DNA of 11,608 nucleotides from Patescibacteria group bacterium. Its GTDB lineage: Bacteria > Patescibacteriota > Minisyncoccia > Phycocordibacterales > UBA12079. The position numbers were made by a program, and so were the translations under genes. This document shows, in pieces, positions 1 to 7,714 of this stretch; the stretch's first letter is position 1, and each line of letters starts with the position of its first letter. The notes under the pieces were generated by a model. It was not told the DNA's origin, searched no databases, and saw nothing but the letters and a program-made list of their open reading frames with translations. Location: contig JAHJLO010000121.1 in the NCBI GenBank assembly GCA_018821685.1, positions 1 to 11,608 of the forward strand, given 5' to 3'.

Positions 1-1844
1 ATCCCCTTCAACGCCTCCTCCGTGGCGCCCAGGCCCTGCAACAACCGGGCCGCGCGCAGCCGGGAAGCCACGACCTTCCCCTCGTCGGCCGTGTGGAGCA
101 ATTCGCTCCAGTCACGGCCGCCGCAGGGGCCCTTGACGGCGCTCCCCGCATCGGCGTTTGCCGTACCCGTCGTCCCCTTGACCGTGAACTGCGGGTTGAC
201 CAGGACGACGGGGCCGCTGCGGGCAGAGACCTTGCGGCTCTCGCGCAACAGGTCCCGGCCCGTCGTGAGCTGGGTGACGACGTGGTCCTGGATCAGGTAC
301 CGTTTTTTCGCATCCACGAGCACACCGAAGGGCACCAGCGACAACTGTCCGTCGGGTGAGATCAGCAGGTGTTTTGCGGAAGTGAAGTGTTTTTCCATGG
401 GCTGCAGCACAAGTCGATACAGCCGGTGAGCGAGCCGCTGCACCTTCGCCTCGCTTGCGCTCGAATCCGCGAGGGCATTGCGCAGGTCGGCGACTGCCGC
501 ATCGATGGGCGCGGCAGGGCCGAGGTCGGCGTGGAAGATGCCGTGCTTCGTCATCCCGTAGGCTGCGTACCGTGGTTCACCGTCCTTGCCCGTCTTCGCG
601 TCGAATGGCTTGTAGTGGGCGAACTCGATCAGGACTCCATCCGCGGGGATTGCCTGCCGTACGGCCTGTAAAGTGACTGTGCGGGCAACCTCCTTGAGTT
701 GGGCTCCCCGCTCTCCTAGTTGCTCCTCTAACTTCTCGGCCTGCTCTCGCAGGGCCTTCTTGCGCTTTTCGTAGTCGGTGAGGGACTCGTTGGGCCCTGG
801 ACTACCGAGCACGGCGGCTGAGAGCATTTGGCGCACCGAGGTCAACTCGTCCAGTAGTTTCTGGTTCCCGGGAGTCAGGTTCCGGCGCAAGGCGGCCAAG
901 AGGTTCGACTGGGCATCGAGCACGCGTGCCTTGCGTTGGAGGATTAAAAGCAGGGCCGTGTCCCGGGCGGCTTGGTTTTGTGGCGCATACTGCAGATGCA
1001 GTGAGAGGGTGCGGTCGACCTCATATTGAATATTCCGTGAATAGGCCAGCATCTGGCGTTCAGTACCGCCACGCAGGATTTTCCCGAGTACGTCTTCTGA
1101 GATCCGGTTCGCCCGGATGGTTAGGGCAGTTGCCTCATCTGTTTTGCCAGTGGCCAGATACAAGGCACCAAGATTACGGCTCGAGGTCGCCACATAAGGG
1201 TGGTCGGGACCCAGCGCCTTTTCTCTTATCGCCAACGCCCGAACGTACAGGGGTTCCGCGCGGGTGTAATCGGCTTTGGAGTAGTAAAGGCTTGCAAGGT
1301 TGTTCAGCGAGGTCGCCACATCCGGGTGGTCGGGCCCCAGCGCCTTTTCCCAAATCGCCAACGCCCGAACGTACAGGGGTTCCGCGCGGGTGTAATCCCC
1401 TTTGGATTTGTAAAGAAATGCGAGGTTGTTCAGCGAGGTCGCCACATCCGGGTGGTCGGGCCCCAGCGCCTTTTCTCTTATCGCCAACGCCCGAACGTAC
1501 AGGGGTTCCGCGCGGGTGTAATCGGCTTTGGATCTGTAAAGCGCTGCAAGGTTGTTCAGCGAGATGGCCACATCCGGGTGGTCGGGACCCAGCGCCTTTT
1601 CTAGCAGTTCCAGTGCTTTTTTGGCCAAATGAATTGCTTCGTCATATTTCCCTTCTTGATATAGTTCAACGACCTTTTCGTTCAGTTGCTCCGCCTCTTT
1701 CAGTTGCGCTTCTTTCGTGGTTTTCACAGGTCTGGGTGGACTTGTATTAGGCTTCTGGGCGTGGAGGAGGAGCGGCCAAAGCAATGATGTTGCCAGGAGC
1801 AGTAGTTGCATCAGAGATCCAAGAGTCTTTTTTTTGTTCATCAT
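1..1844 (-). CDS. TPR-CHAT cysteine protease, short-repeat paralogue (C-terminus beyond window)
   Basis: An uninterrupted frame runs from an ATG pair at 1844/1841 off the left edge, giving 614 visible residues. AAGG lies about 7 nt upstream of the first ATG. Residues 1-29 form a Sec-type signal (Lys-rich start, Leu-rich core, likely cut after LHA). Five TPR units of the 42-residue kinesin-light-chain type follow (about 54-252), with the recurring pattern NNLA.LY..K.DYTRAEPLYVRALAI.EKALGPDHPDVATSL. Next comes a helical, partly coiled-coil linker and the first half of a CHAT domain (caspase-like, clan CD). The frame leaves the window just before the point where the paralogue at 1866-5330 has its catalytic His, so neither catalytic residue can be checked here. 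Outside the TPR array it matches that paralogue almost residue for residue. The gene starts 21 bp after the paralogue's stop, so co-transcription is likely. Substrate unknown; a periplasmic or surface location is inferred from the signal peptide. Confidence 0.9.
   Translation of the reverse strand, partial: MMNKKKTLGSLMQLLLLATSLLWPLLLHAQKPNTSPPRPVKTTKEAQLKEAEQLNEKVVELYQEGKYDEAIHLAKKALELLEKALGPDHPDVAISLNNLAALYRSKADYTRAEPLYVRALAIREKALGPDHPDVATSLNNLAFLYKSKGDYTRAEPLYVRALAIWEKALGPDHPDVATSLNNLASLYYSKADYTRAEPLYVRALAIREKALGPDHPYVATSSRNLGALYLATGKTDEATALTIRANRISEDVLGKILRGGTERQMLAYSRNIQYEVDRTLSLHLQYAPQNQAARDTALLLILQRKARVLDAQSNLLAALRRNLTPGNQKLLDELTSVRQMLSAAVLGSPGPNESLTDYEKRKKALREQAEKLEEQLGERGAQLKEVARTVTLQAVRQAIPADGVLIEFAHYKPFDAKTGKDGEPRYAAYGMTKHGIFHADLGPAAPIDAAVADLRNALADSSASEAKVQRLAHRLYRLVLQPMEKHFTSAKHLLISPDGQLSLVPFGVLVDAKKRYLIQDHVVTQLTTGRDLLRESRKVSARSGPVVLVNPQFTVKGTTGTANADAGSAVKGPCGGRDWSELLHTADEGKVVASRLRAARLLQGLGATEEALKG
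1179..1556 (-). repeat. Three tandem 126-bp TPR-coding DNA repeats
   Basis: Three consecutive 126-bp units (1556-1431, 1430-1305, 1304-1179) encode TPR units 2-4 of the short CHAT paralogue. They are nearly identical in DNA as well as protein; for example the stretch coding YTRAEPLYVRALAI is the same in all three except at its end. Such nucleotide-level identity suggests recent duplication or gene conversion and predicts copy-number changes. Confidence 0.85.
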
Positions 1845-1865
1845 TTTTTCGCCTTTTCCATAACA

Positions 1866-4800
1866 CTAGAAAACGATTGAGTGACGCCTTCGCTTGAACC
1901 ACCACACTCCCGCCAAGAACACCAGCGCCCAACTGAAGCGGGAGTTTAGCCCCGTCGTGTTTTCAGCCGCGCGGCAGGTGCAGCCGCGGGGGGCCAGGTG
2001 CGTTTTCGGGGGTTCCCGCACAAACCCGGTGGTCACCGGCATCGGGCGCCAGTTGCCGCTCACGATGAACGCGGCCCAGTGAAACGGATGCCGCTGGTTT
2101 GGGCGCTTGAGCATCATCAACTGCGTTGAACGCATCGCCTCCGAGCGGCCCTCGCCCTGGCTCAGCCGCCAGTAGTACTCCACCATCAGGTCCCGAGTGG
2201 CCTGGTCGTCCACCGACCACAGGCTCATCACCACTGTCTCGGCCCCTGCGAGCATCATCGATCGCTGAAGACCGTAGACGCCTTCACCGCTCTTGACGTC
2301 CCCCAGCCCCGTGCCGCATGCCGACAGCACCACGAGTTGGGTGCCCCAGAGATCCAGCGAGCCCGCCTCCAGCGCCGTGAGCACTCCGTCTCCAGAACCT
2401 CCGGGGCTCTTGTGGTGGTTCGCGCCCGCCAGCAGCAGGCCCGTGTTGATCAGCGTCTCGCCCGGCGGCGAGGGCGCATTGGAGCGTTCCGGGGAAATGC
2501 CCCGTTTCATGGCCTCGGGGCGGTGCGTCTCCGTGTCCACCTTCGGGAAGCACCCGTGCGTCGCCACATGCAGCAACTGCGGGCCTCGGAGTTTCTTCAG
2601 CGCCTCTTCGGTGGCGCCCATGCCCTGCAGCAGGCGGGTGTCGCGAAGCCGGGAGGCCACGATCTTGCCTTCGTCGGCTGTGTGGGGCAGTTCACCCCAG
2701 TCCCGGCCCCCGCAGGGGCCTTTGGCGTCGTTACCCGGATCGGCGACCGCCGCGCCGGGCGATTTGATGGAGAACTGCGGGTTGACCAGGACGACGGGGC
2801 CACTGCGGGCGGGGACTTTGCGGCCGTCGCGCAGCAGGTCCCGGCCCGTCGTGAGCTGGGTGACGACGTGATCCTCGATCAGGTACCGCTTCTTCCCATT
2901 CACGAGCACGCTGAAGGGCACCAGCGACAACTGTCCGTCGGGAGAGATCAGCAGGTGTTTTGCGGAAGCGAAGTGCTTCTCCATGGGCTGCAGGACCAGC
3001 CGGTACAGCCGGTGAGCGAGCCGCTGCACCTTCGCCTCGCTTGCGCTCGAATCCGCCAATGCGTTTCGCAGGTCTGCGACGGCCGCATCGATGGGCGCCA
3101 CGGGACCCAGGTCCGCGTGGAAGATGCCGCTCTTCGTCATCCCATAAGCGGCGTAGCGCGGCTCACCGTACTCGCCCGTCTTTGCATCAAACGGTTTGTA
3201 GTGGGCAAACTCCAGCAGGACGCTATCGGTCGGAATGGTTTGGCGCACGGCTTGCAGAGTGACTTTGCGGGCAACCTCCTTGAGTTGGGAAGCACGCTCT
3301 CCTAGCTTCTCTTCAAGTTTCTCGGCCTGCTCTCGCAGGTCCGTCTTGCGCTTTTCGTAGTCGGCGAGGGACTCGTTGGGCCACGGACTGCCGAGCACGG
3401 CGGCGGAGAGCATCTGGCGCACCGAGGTCAGTTCGTCGAGGATCTTCTGATCCGCTGCGGTGAGGTGACGGCGGAGCGCTGCGAGGAGCTGGGACTGAGC
3501 ATCGAGCACGCGAGCCTTGCGCTGCAGGACAATGAGCAGCGCCATTTCTCGTGCTGCCGGGCTTAGTGAGGCATACTGCAGATGCAGTGAGAGGGTGTAG
3601 TCGACCTCATATTGAATACTTCGTGAATAGGCCAACATCTGGCGTTCGGTACCGCCACGGATGATGTGCCCGAGAACGTTTTCGGAGATCAGGTTGGCCC
3701 GGATGGTTAGTGCAGTAGCCGCTTCTGTTTTGCCAGTGGCCAGATACAACACACCCAAATTGCGGCACGAGGTCGCCACATTGGGGTGGTCGGGGCCATG
3801 TGATTTTTCATCAATGGCAAGCGCACGCACGTATAATGGTTCCGCGCGTGCGTAATCGCCTTTGGTTTCGTAAAGAGATGCAATGTTATTCAGTGAGGTC
3901 GCCACATCCGGATGGTCCGGCCCCAGGGCCTTTTCTCTTATCGCCAACGCCCGAACGTACAGGGGTTCCGCGCGGGTGTAATCGCCATTGTTTGCGTACA
4001 GCAACGCGAGGTTGTTGAGCGTGGTCGCCACATCCGGATGGTTCGGACCCAGCGCCTTTTCCCAAATCGCCAACGCCCGAACGTACAGCGGTTCCGCGCG
4101 GGTGTAATAGGCTTTGGAGTCGTACAACGCTGCGAGGTTGTTCAGCGTGGTCGCCACATCCGGGTGGTCAGGGCCAAGCGCTTTCTCATCGATGGAAAGA
4201 GCACGAACGTACAGGGGTTCCGCACGGGCGTAGTCCCCTTTGGATTTATACAGGCCTGCGAGGTTGTTCAGCAAGGCGGCCAGATCCGGGTGGTCGGCTC
4301 CAAGCGCTTTTTCAGCAATCAAGAGCGCACGAAGGTACAGAGGTTCTGCACGAGTGTAATCGCCTTTGGTTTCGTAAAGAGATGCGATGTTGTTGAGCGA
4401 ATTGCCGACACTGATATGGTCGGGTCCAAGCACTTTTTCTTTGATGAAGAGCGCACGAATCAGCAGGGTTTCTGCACGAGTGTAATCGCCTTTTTTTATG
4501 TACAAATTTCCGAGGATGTTGAGCGACATGGCGACACTTGGGTGGTTTGGATCGAGAGCCTTTTCAAGGATGGCAAGGGCACGAATAAACAGGGGTTCCG
4601 CGCTCGTGTAATCGCCCTTATTAGCGTACAACCTCCCGAGAATGTTGAGTGATAAGGCAACATCCGGGTGTTCTGGCCCCTTGGCCTTCTCCCAGATGGC
4701 AAGTGCGCGAATGAGCAAGGGTTCCGCCTTAGAATAATCGCCTTTGGAATCGTAAAGCGATGCAAGATTGGTGATCAACCTTGCAACACCAGGGTGGTCT

Positions 4801-5330
4801 GCCCCGAGAGCCTTTTCAAGGATGGCAAGTGCGCGAAGGTACAAAGGTTCTGCGCGGGCGTAATCTGTTTTTTCGGCGTACAGCAATGCGAGGTTGTTGA
4901 GCGACAGAGCGACACTGGTGGGGTCTGGAACTTTGGCCTTCTCCCAGATGGCAAGTGCGCGAAGAAGCAGGGTTTCCGTCCGTGTGTAATCTGCTTTTTC
5001 CTTGTAGAGCATTGCGAGGTTGTTCAGCGAGCTAGCGACGTCGGTGTGGTTGGGGCCAAGCGCCTTTTCTCGCAGTTCCAACGCCTTCTGAGCCAACGGA
5101 ATCGCTTCATCGTAATGGCCATCCCGGTAAAGCAACACGACTTTTTCACTGAGTTTCTCCGCCTCTTTCAGTTGCGCTTCTTTCGTGGTGGTGTTGGATT
5201 TTTCAGGAACCTTGGCCGGCGTCTGGGCCTGCGCATCAGGTGGTACAAACAGCGCAAGTCCAATGAAAAACACGACCGTCGGAATTATCGACCCGCTCAA
5301 GGTCTTGACTTGGCTTCCAAGTTGATTCAT
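1866..5330 (-). CDS. TPR-CHAT cysteine protease with signal peptide and MYXO-CTERM-like anchor
   Basis: 1154 residues. AAGGA lies about 8 nt before the ATG. In order: Sec signal peptide (1 to about 35, cut after AQA); twelve 42-residue TPR units (about 60-552), the first and last degenerate; a helical linker with a charged coiled coil near 655-690; and a CHAT domain (about 700-1095). The catalytic dyad is visible as His925 in HVATHG and Cys1005 in LSACGTG, so the enzyme should be active. CHAT domains are caspase/separase-related cysteine proteases often controlled by attached TPRs. The tail has Cys1117-x-Cys1119, then about 14 hydrophobic residues (1132-1145) and KRRRH, resembling the MYXO-CTERM signal that sorts proteins to the myxobacterial surface. 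It is the third gene of the minus-strand operon, 27 bp after the 168-residue gene. A role as sensor-protease at the cell surface is inference; the substrate is unknown. Confidence 0.93.
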   Translation of the reverse strand: MNQLGSQVKTLSGSIIPTVVFFIGLALFVPPDAQAQTPAKVPEKSNTTTKEAQLKEAEKLSEKVVLLYRDGHYDEAIPLAQKALELREKALGPNHTDVASSLNNLAMLYKEKADYTRTETLLLRALAIWEKAKVPDPTSVALSLNNLALLYAEKTDYARAEPLYLRALAILEKALGADHPGVARLITNLASLYDSKGDYSKAEPLLIRALAIWEKAKGPEHPDVALSLNILGRLYANKGDYTSAEPLFIRALAILEKALDPNHPSVAMSLNILGNLYIKKGDYTRAETLLIRALFIKEKVLGPDHISVGNSLNNIASLYETKGDYTRAEPLYLRALLIAEKALGADHPDLAALLNNLAGLYKSKGDYARAEPLYVRALSIDEKALGPDHPDVATTLNNLAALYDSKAYYTRAEPLYVRALAIWEKALGPNHPDVATTLNNLALLYANNGDYTRAEPLYVRALAIREKALGPDHPDVATSLNNIASLYETKGDYARAEPLYVRALAIDEKSHGPDHPNVATSCRNLGVLYLATGKTEAATALTIRANLISENVLGHIIRGGTERQMLAYSRSIQYEVDYTLSLHLQYASLSPAAREMALLIVLQRKARVLDAQSQLLAALRRHLTAADQKILDELTSVRQMLSAAVLGSPWPNESLADYEKRKTDLREQAEKLEEKLGERASQLKEVARKVTLQAVRQTIPTDSVLLEFAHYKPFDAKTGEYGEPRYAAYGMTKSGIFHADLGPVAPIDAAVADLRNALADSSASEAKVQRLAHRLYRLVLQPMEKHFASAKHLLISPDGQLSLVPFSVLVNGKKRYLIEDHVVTQLTTGRDLLRDGRKVPARSGPVVLVNPQFSIKSPGAAVADPGNDAKGPCGGRDWGELPHTADEGKIVASRLRDTRLLQGMGATEEALKKLRGPQLLHVATHGCFPKVDTETHRPEAMKRGISPERSNAPSPPGETLINTGLLLAGANHHKSPGGSGDGVLTALEAGSLDLWGTQLVVLSACGTGLGDVKSGEGVYGLQRSMMLAGAETVVMSLWSVDDQATRDLMVEYYWRLSQGEGRSEAMRSTQLMMLKRPNQRHPFHWAAFIVSGNWRPMPVTTGFVREPPKTHLAPRGCTCRAAENTTGLNSRFSWALVFLAGVWWFKRRRHSIVF
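3675..5024 (-). repeat. Tandem 126-bp TPR-coding repeat array (11 units, last partial)
   Basis: This covers TPR units 2-12 of the long CHAT protein in strict 42-codon periodicity. Units nearest the CHAT domain (8-11, about 3765-4268) are very alike in DNA and share long stretches with the repeats of the neighbouring paralogue. Units 2-7 are more diverged in codons and residues (for example NILGRLY and NILGNLY instead of NNLA.LY). The gradient suggests that the CHAT-proximal half has been homogenised or amplified recently. Confidence 0.85.
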
Positions 5331-5357
5331 TTCTTTCCTTCTTCTTGGATTATTCCA

Positions 5358-5864
5358 TTATTCCAACCGGGCGAGATTCAATATCTCGGGGCATACCAAT
5401 TCCGCCAACACGGTTAGACCTTCGCGATATGCATCGTATCTCTCAGACCGTAGCCGATCCAGACGCGCGCTGCTTTCGTAGTATTCGTCGTCATATTGAC
5501 CCGTGGAAGGATCGTAATATGCGTCACCGCCACGAATCGACGGCGTGGACTGGTATTCGCGATAATCCTTTGCCACTGGTTCCAGCAAGTCGTTGGGGGT
5601 CTTCCATAGAGACTGAACGAACCCCACGACGGAAGGGTCGAGCGCGGGTACAATGTGTTCGGAAAAATCTTGTATACTCTTGTTATTATTCACTAATTTA
5701 AAGAGGACTGCTCGAAGCTCCCGCAACTGTCGTCGTATCAGCAAGGCTCTCGGATTCAAGGTGGTCGTTTTCTCATCCGATGGTGGTTCTGGAAGCAAGT
5801 GGTTTGCTACCCCGGAAAAAACTATCCAGACATTCTCGCTGCTGAAAATAGTTGATTCGGTCAT
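5358..5864 (-). CDS. Hypothetical protein, 168 aa, probably cytoplasmic
   Basis: I do not recognise this family. The start is supported by AGGAG 9 nt upstream, and the gene begins 16 bp after the M23 gene stop and ends 27 bp before the CHAT start, a typical operon position. There is no signal peptide, lipobox or membrane segment, which sets it apart from every neighbour. The sequence looks mostly helical: an N-terminal part with a hydrophobic segment (VWIVFSGVANHLL), a basic helix rich in Arg and Leu (about 39-57), and a Tyr/Asp-rich stretch near 110-135 (DAYYDPSTGQYDDEYYESS) followed by another charged helix. It could be a cytosolic regulator, a chaperone-like partner, or an effector or immunity-type component of the locus; nothing in the sequence decides between these. 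Confidence 0.75.
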   Translation of the reverse strand: MTESTIFSSENVWIVFSGVANHLLPEPPSDEKTTTLNPRALLIRRQLRELRAVLFKLVNNNKSIQDFSEHIVPALDPSVVGFVQSLWKTPNDLLEPVAKDYREYQSTPSIRGGDAYYDPSTGQYDDEYYESSARLDRLRSERYDAYREGLTVLAELVCPEILNLARLE

Positions 5865-5880
5865 ATCAGGGTTCTCCTGA

Positions 5881-7479
5881 CTACAGGCAGGTGCGCGTCA
5901 ACGTCAGACCAATGCCGTTCCAACAGGTGCCGGTTGGATTTCCGGAAACGGAACAGTTTGTACTGTTGGACCAGTCTCCGGCCGAGGTCGCAGGTGAAAC
6001 CAATTGCCAGATGCCGCCGAAGACCTGGCCTTCGGAGTACCCCGTATCGTTATTGAGTCCGACCCATTCGGTACATTCCTGCCCGACCGCCGACCAGGAG
6101 GAAACCGTCACACCGCACGTCGTGGTGGTCGCAGCGTCGTAGACGCTGAAATACACATTCTGCTCGAAGGTACTGCCGACCTTGCATGCACGAACCTCCA
6201 GCCCCGCACCACTTTGACGAACCTCCGCCCGAATGGATACGTTGGCTGTCGCAGCAGCCTGCTGCCCGGTGCTGTCTGTTTCGGTGTCAGTTGCGGGGTT
6301 CCAGTAGTCCGTGGCAGTGCACGACTCGCTTGCGCAGCGATCATTCTCTCCAGCAGGCATTACCTCGCAACCGTAGGCACAGACTTGATTCGTCGAAAAT
6401 ATTCCAGTGTAACAGTTGTAGAGGGTTCCTGCAGTGAGGCCCACGGATTCGCCACAGTACAGGCCGTTGCCGTCAGGGCAGGTCGGCTCCTCGGCGCAGT
6501 AGTCGTCCTGGTCACCGGCAAGAACCTCACAGCCATGCGCACAAGCTTCGTAAAACACATAGGAACCACCAGGGCAGTACCGGTACAAAGTGTCATCAAC
6601 CATGCCCACTTCCGATCCGCAGATGTATTCGTAACCAACAGGGCAGGTGCTGACTTGGGCGGTTTCCGGCGGGCAGGTCGTCCAAAGATAATTCGGGCCA
6701 CAGCCGTCATATCTTGACCCTACTGGCGGATACTCCTGCTCTGCACTGTTGCTTGCCGATGTGGTGGTTGCGAAGATGTCATAGGGGTCAACCGCAGGGC
6801 CGCAATAGGAACCTTGCTGAACTTCGAAATGCAGATGAGCCCAGGTCGTGTCTTCCTTTCCGCTGTGTCCGATCAAATCGCCCTGCACTACCGGGGTCCA
6901 ATCGGTGTAGATTTGGTTTCCTCTCAGAGCTTCCGAGTACGACTTTATAGTAGGCATCGCAGAGGAGACATGACCGTAGAGCAGGTGGTAATTCGCTCCG
7001 GAAGGATTCGTTGTGTCGCAGCGTACCTGAATGAATTTGCCATATCCACGATTAGGGGGATCTCTGGAATATTGGGATGAAGTCATGGCAACCCCGCTGC
7101 AGGCTGCATATACAGGGGTACCAACGGGGGCTTCGAAGTCGATGGCATTGTGCTTGAGCCCGGCTCCGTTGCCTGCGAAGTTATAGTACCAACCGTTGAC
7201 CACCCTCGCGTCGTAATCGAGAGGGAGTACCAGAAAACGAGGCGTACCATTCGGATTGATTGGGCCACCGCCTTCCACCGAGGTACACTGCGCCTCTCCA
7301 CCAGCCCCGATCTCGCAGAAGGATTCCTGTAAAGCGCAGTCCATCGTCGAACCGTCGGGGAACACCAAAAAGTTCCCTTCGCAGCGCGATGGCGAATTGT
7401 TCTTGGTGTTATCGCAACCCGTTCCCGACAGCAAAAACAAGGTGAATATGACTCGAAAATTGAGTATTTGATTCAGCAT
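5881..7479 (-). CDS. M23 (LytM-type) metallopeptidase lipoprotein with two Cys-rich modules
   Basis: 532 residues from the ATG at 7479, chosen because GAGGAG lies 8 nt upstream and a signal peptide starts there; an upstream in-frame ATG at 7614 would bury that signal. A hydrophobic segment ends in SGTGC, so Cys22 is the probable lipidation site (Gly rather than Leu at -3, so slightly atypical). The M23 domain spans about 82-237, with zinc ligands His110 and Asp114 (HNAID), the conserved His170 (YGH) and His215/His217 (AHLHFE). Members cut peptidoglycan cross-bridges or other peptides. Two tandem Cys-rich modules follow (about 278-330 and 333-385) with shared spacing, including VG...TLY, C(A)xGCEV and a final D..C. 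The last 140 residues look like a disulfide-bearing beta domain. First gene of the operon. It could remodel the wall or, as a secreted protease, act on proteins. Confidence 0.9.
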   Translation of the reverse strand: MLNQILNFRVIFTLFLLSGTGCDNTKNNSPSRCEGNFLVFPDGSTMDCALQESFCEIGAGGEAQCTSVEGGGPINPNGTPRFLVLPLDYDARVVNGWYYNFAGNGAGLKHNAIDFEAPVGTPVYAACSGVAMTSSQYSRDPPNRGYGKFIQVRCDTTNPSGANYHLLYGHVSSAMPTIKSYSEALRGNQIYTDWTPVVQGDLIGHSGKEDTTWAHLHFEVQQGSYCGPAVDPYDIFATTTSASNSAEQEYPPVGSRYDGCGPNYLWTTCPPETAQVSTCPVGYEYICGSEVGMVDDTLYRYCPGGSYVFYEACAHGCEVLAGDQDDYCAEEPTCPDGNGLYCGESVGLTAGTLYNCYTGIFSTNQVCAYGCEVMPAGENDRCASESCTATDYWNPATDTETDSTGQQAAATANVSIRAEVRQSGAGLEVRACKVGSTFEQNVYFSVYDAATTTTCGVTVSSWSAVGQECTEWVGLNNDTGYSEGQVFGGIWQLVSPATSAGDWSNSTNCSVSGNPTGTCWNGIGLTLTRTCL

Positions 7480-7487
7480 AATGATTG

Positions 7488-7493
7488 CTCCTC
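7488..7493 (-). promoter_or_regulatory. Ribosome binding site that fixes the M23 lipoprotein start
   Basis: On the minus strand this reads GAGGAG, 8 nt before the ATG at 7479. It decides between this start and the upstream ATG at 7614, which has no comparable site and would give an implausible N-terminal extension before the signal peptide. Confidence 0.75.
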
Positions 7494-7521
7494 GAATCAA
7501 TTCAGTTTGGAACTCAATTGG

Positions 7522-7539
7522 GGCATTTGGTAAAATGCC
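7522..7539 (-). promoter_or_regulatory. Perfect stem-loop in the leader of the M23 operon
   Basis: GGCATTT and AAATGCC form a perfect 7-bp inverted repeat around a 4-nt loop, about 43 nt upstream of the M23 lipoprotein start. It could be an RNA hairpin in the leader or a dyad operator. I saw no convincing -35/-10 pair for the minus direction in this intergenic region, so the operon promoter remains unplaced. Confidence 0.3.
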
Positions 7540-7607
7540 TGAGGAATAGGCTGCCACCTCCACAACATTAATGCAACTTCGTTTTCTATCTTTTTCGACA
7601 TTGAGGC

Positions 7608-7636
7608 TTGACAATGAAAATCAGCCAGAATATTCT
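7608..7636 (+). promoter_or_regulatory. Sigma70-type promoter for the lipoprotein-caspase genes
   Basis: A perfect -35 box TTGACA (7608-7613) is followed after exactly 17 nt by TATTCT (7631-7636, four of six matches to the -10 consensus) and then a T-rich tract. It would start transcription near 7643 and give a leader of about 70 nt before the ATG at 7715. Surrounding DNA is markedly more A+T-rich than the coding regions, as expected for a divergent promoter region. Confidence 0.6.
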
Positions 7637-7714
7637 TTTTTTTTGGTTTTTGCATTGAATTTTTGGTGACATCAACCATTGTGATTGTGTCTATTCTCAC
7701 GTAAGGAGTGTTTC

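Noticed and set aside
926..1750. Long plus-strand open frame opposite the short CHAT gene's TPR region
   Set aside because: It mirrors the 126-bp TPR repeats (its own repeats are the antisense of them), has no ribosome binding site or recognisable domain, and the minus strand clearly codes.
1179..5024. CRISPR-like array because of regular repeats
   Set aside because: The period is 126 bp and coding in phase (42 codons per TPR), with no unique spacers of constant length.
1..5330. Type III-E CRISPR (Craspase) component, because that system uses a TPR-CHAT protease
   Set aside because: There is no gRAMP/Cas7-11 gene, no repeat-spacer array and no Csx30-like gene; both CHAT proteins carry Sec signals and the TPRs are of the kinesin-light-chain type.
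2337..5417. Long plus-strand open frames (2337-3305, 3912-4652, 4668-5417) opposite the 1154-residue CHAT gene
   Set aside because: They are antisense shadows created by codon bias and repeat periodicity; their translations have no signal, domain or start site, whereas the minus strand has catalytic motifs throughout.
5358..5864. Bacterial gasdermin as substrate of the CHAT or caspase proteases
   Set aside because: The protein is shorter than typical bacterial gasdermins and shows no N-terminal lipidation Cys or gasdermin-like beta pattern that I can see; no other gene in the window fits.
5881..7614. 577-residue version of the M23 protein starting at 7614
   Set aside because: The extra 45 residues precede a clear signal peptide and lack a ribosome binding site; the start at 7479 has GAGGAG at proper spacing.
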